Positions 62,521 through 64,000 of a DNA stretch of 64,000 bases are shown in pieces. Position 1 is the first letter of the stretch. Each line of letters starts with the position of its first letter. A program made the translations under genes and the position numbers. This DNA comes from Diadophis punctatus similis (Eukaryota; Chordata; Lepidosauria; Squamata; Dipsadidae). The stretch covers positions 153,628,466 through 153,692,465 of the forward strand of contig JALIGW010000001.1 of assembly GCA_023053685.1 (NCBI GenBank). Direction: 5' to 3'. The notes below the pieces were generated by a model. It had not been told where the DNA came from. It searched no databases and was given only the letters and a program-made list of their open reading frames with translations.

Positions 62521-64000
62521 CTTACTTTCAGTCGAAACCTGAATTGCTCAGTGTCCTCCTCTCCGGAGTTGTAGCATCTTAAGAGATCATTTTTTGATAT
62601 ACCCCTTTCAAAGATAGCATTAGGGAGGTTCAGATTTGGGACTCCAAACGAAGTCAATAGATGAGCGGGCAGAATCATATTATATCTTTAAAAGTTAAAA
62701 AAAAAACCCATTCATTTCTTCTGCTTGTAATCTTTCTTTTCCATATGCTCTTGTCTTTTCCCTGACTTTTCTCCGTCTCATTAGGAATCAATTTCTTTTC
62801 TTCTCTATAGCTTTGAAAGTAGGCTGTGGGGAAAAAATGCAATTAGCCTAGCAGAGGGCTTTTAAATTGGAACTGCCCAGTACTTGGAAAGATGAACTTT
62901 CAGAGCATTAGACTGAAAAGTTTAATAAGAAAAATCTTGAAGCAGGGCAAACTACTTCCAAACTACTTTCCAGGAAAACATGAAACTATCCATGTAGAAC
63001 CAGAAGTTGAGCTGGCCTTATGAGAATGTACCTAAAGCAGGTTCAGACACATTTGGAATAGAAGATAAATAATAAGAGAGAAAATCTAGAGTGGAAGGAG
63101 AATGTAAAGCACCCCAAATGCATATTTGGCTGTATTTATAATAATAATAACAGAATTGGAAGGGACCTTGGAGGTCTTCTAGTCCAACCCCCTGCTTATG
63201 CAGGAAACCCTACACTACTTCAGACAGATGGTTATCCAACATCTTCTTTAAAAAGTCTAGCGTTGGAGCATTCACAAGTTCTGGAGGCAAGCTGTTCCAC
63301 TGATTAATTGTCCTAACTGTCAGGAAATTTCTCCTTAGTTCTAAGTTGCTTCTCTCCTTGTTTAGTTTCCACCCATTGCTTCTTGTTCTACCCCCAGGTG
63401 CCTTGGAGAATTTGCACAACATGGTTACCAATGATTAATGGAACTATGCCTTTCTTAACCCAATATTTTGGGTTAATACAATGACCACAAAGAGCTACAC
63501 AGGATGGTTTCATGCAACATGGTAAGCTAAAATGTGACTATAGGTAGACTGTGCACTTTGGCACCAAAAGATAGACGAACTCTTAAACCTCTTTGACAGA
63601 AGATCCTGGTGCTATCAATTAAATAAAATCATTTCACTGTTCCCTTCTTAAAGGATTTTTCATGGCAAGAAAAACAACTGAGAATGTGATGAAAGAAGAT
63701 AAGGTTACATGAAGAATGTTGTCTTCCATTATTCTTCCATTGTTTTTTTTCAAAGCTAATCAATTATGCACTATGACAGTGGTTTGGTTATGCTGGTTCA
63801 TATATCTGGGATTCTTCAGTATGAGATATATATATTATGCAATTACCTTTATCATTTGTGAATATTGGGGGGGGGGTTAAACAATAGTTTCTTCCATTTA
63901 TAACAACTTTTCCTCCTTCCTCTTCTTTTTCCTTCCATCAGTAAATGTGTTTCCTTAAATGCATTAGGGAAAGAGGGAATGGCAGTATGATATGTATTGA
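62521..64000. other. Region upstream of SEL1L2, no gene recognised
   Basis: Only the CR1 fragment at 63138-63428 is identified. From memory MACROD2 lies beyond SEL1L2 in mammals; no MACROD2 coding exon was recognised here. Confidence 0.45.
63138..63428 (-). mobile_element. CR1 LINE 3' end fragment
   Basis: The minus strand contains KAPGGRTRSNGWKLNKERSN, LELRRNFLTVRTINQWNSLP and the CR1 tail with the tccaaggtcccttccaattc motif near 63140-63175. Only about 290 bp remain. Confidence 0.85.

Noticed and set aside
62450..64000. First coding exon of MACROD2 on the plus strand
   Set aside because: Expected from mammalian synteny, but no matching start or peptide was recognised.

Overview
This window looks like nuclear DNA from a squamate reptile, most likely a snake. 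The evidence is spliced vertebrate genes with large introns, CR1 and L2-type LINE 3' ends, reptile L1 elements, a tRNA-derived SINE family, many short hAT-type DNA transposons with 8-bp target duplications, and abundant microsatellites. The species call is inference.

Two protein-coding genes can be read, arranged tail to tail. On the plus strand, 2083-3746 holds the last three coding exons of NDUFAF5, a mitochondrial complex I assembly factor; its earlier exons lie upstream of the window. On the minus strand, SEL1L2, a Sel1-repeat paralogue of the ER-associated degradation adaptor SEL1L, runs from a GC-rich promoter near 62.1-62.45 kb down to a stop codon at 10381. I placed 19 of its exons with matching splice phases, about 621 codons. 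A signal-peptide first exon lies at about 61939-62090, but its splice junction is unresolved. The NDUFAF5/SEL1L2 neighbourhood is the same as in mammals as I remember it.

Region by region: 0-4 kb is the NDUFAF5 end; 4-10.3 kb is the convergent intergenic space; 10.4-36 kb holds SEL1L2 exons 5-20 with short introns; 36-57 kb holds exons 2-4 separated by very large repeat-filled introns; 57.4-61.9 kb is intron 1 with a 2.5-kb L1 derivative; 62-64 kb is the promoter and upstream flank.

The rest is mostly a record of transposition. At least four hAT-like non-autonomous families are present: A with ends CAGAGGTGGGTTC, B with CAGGGGTC.CAACC, C with CAGTGATGGCGAACCT and D, a 135-bp near-perfect palindrome. 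Most copies keep a readable 8-bp target duplication. Many insertions are nested and give a relative chronology. No CRISPR array, phage, plasmid or bacterial-type operon is present. The strongest leads are an L1 derivative that keeps 5'UTR and an intact ORF1 but has no ORF2 inside an 18-bp target duplication, hAT copies carrying perfect NRF1-type TGCGCATGCGCA sites, a hAT-like element containing a captured coiled-coil gene fragment, an X-box in the SEL1L2 promoter, and a short CR1 insertion apparently templated from a SEL1L2 exon.
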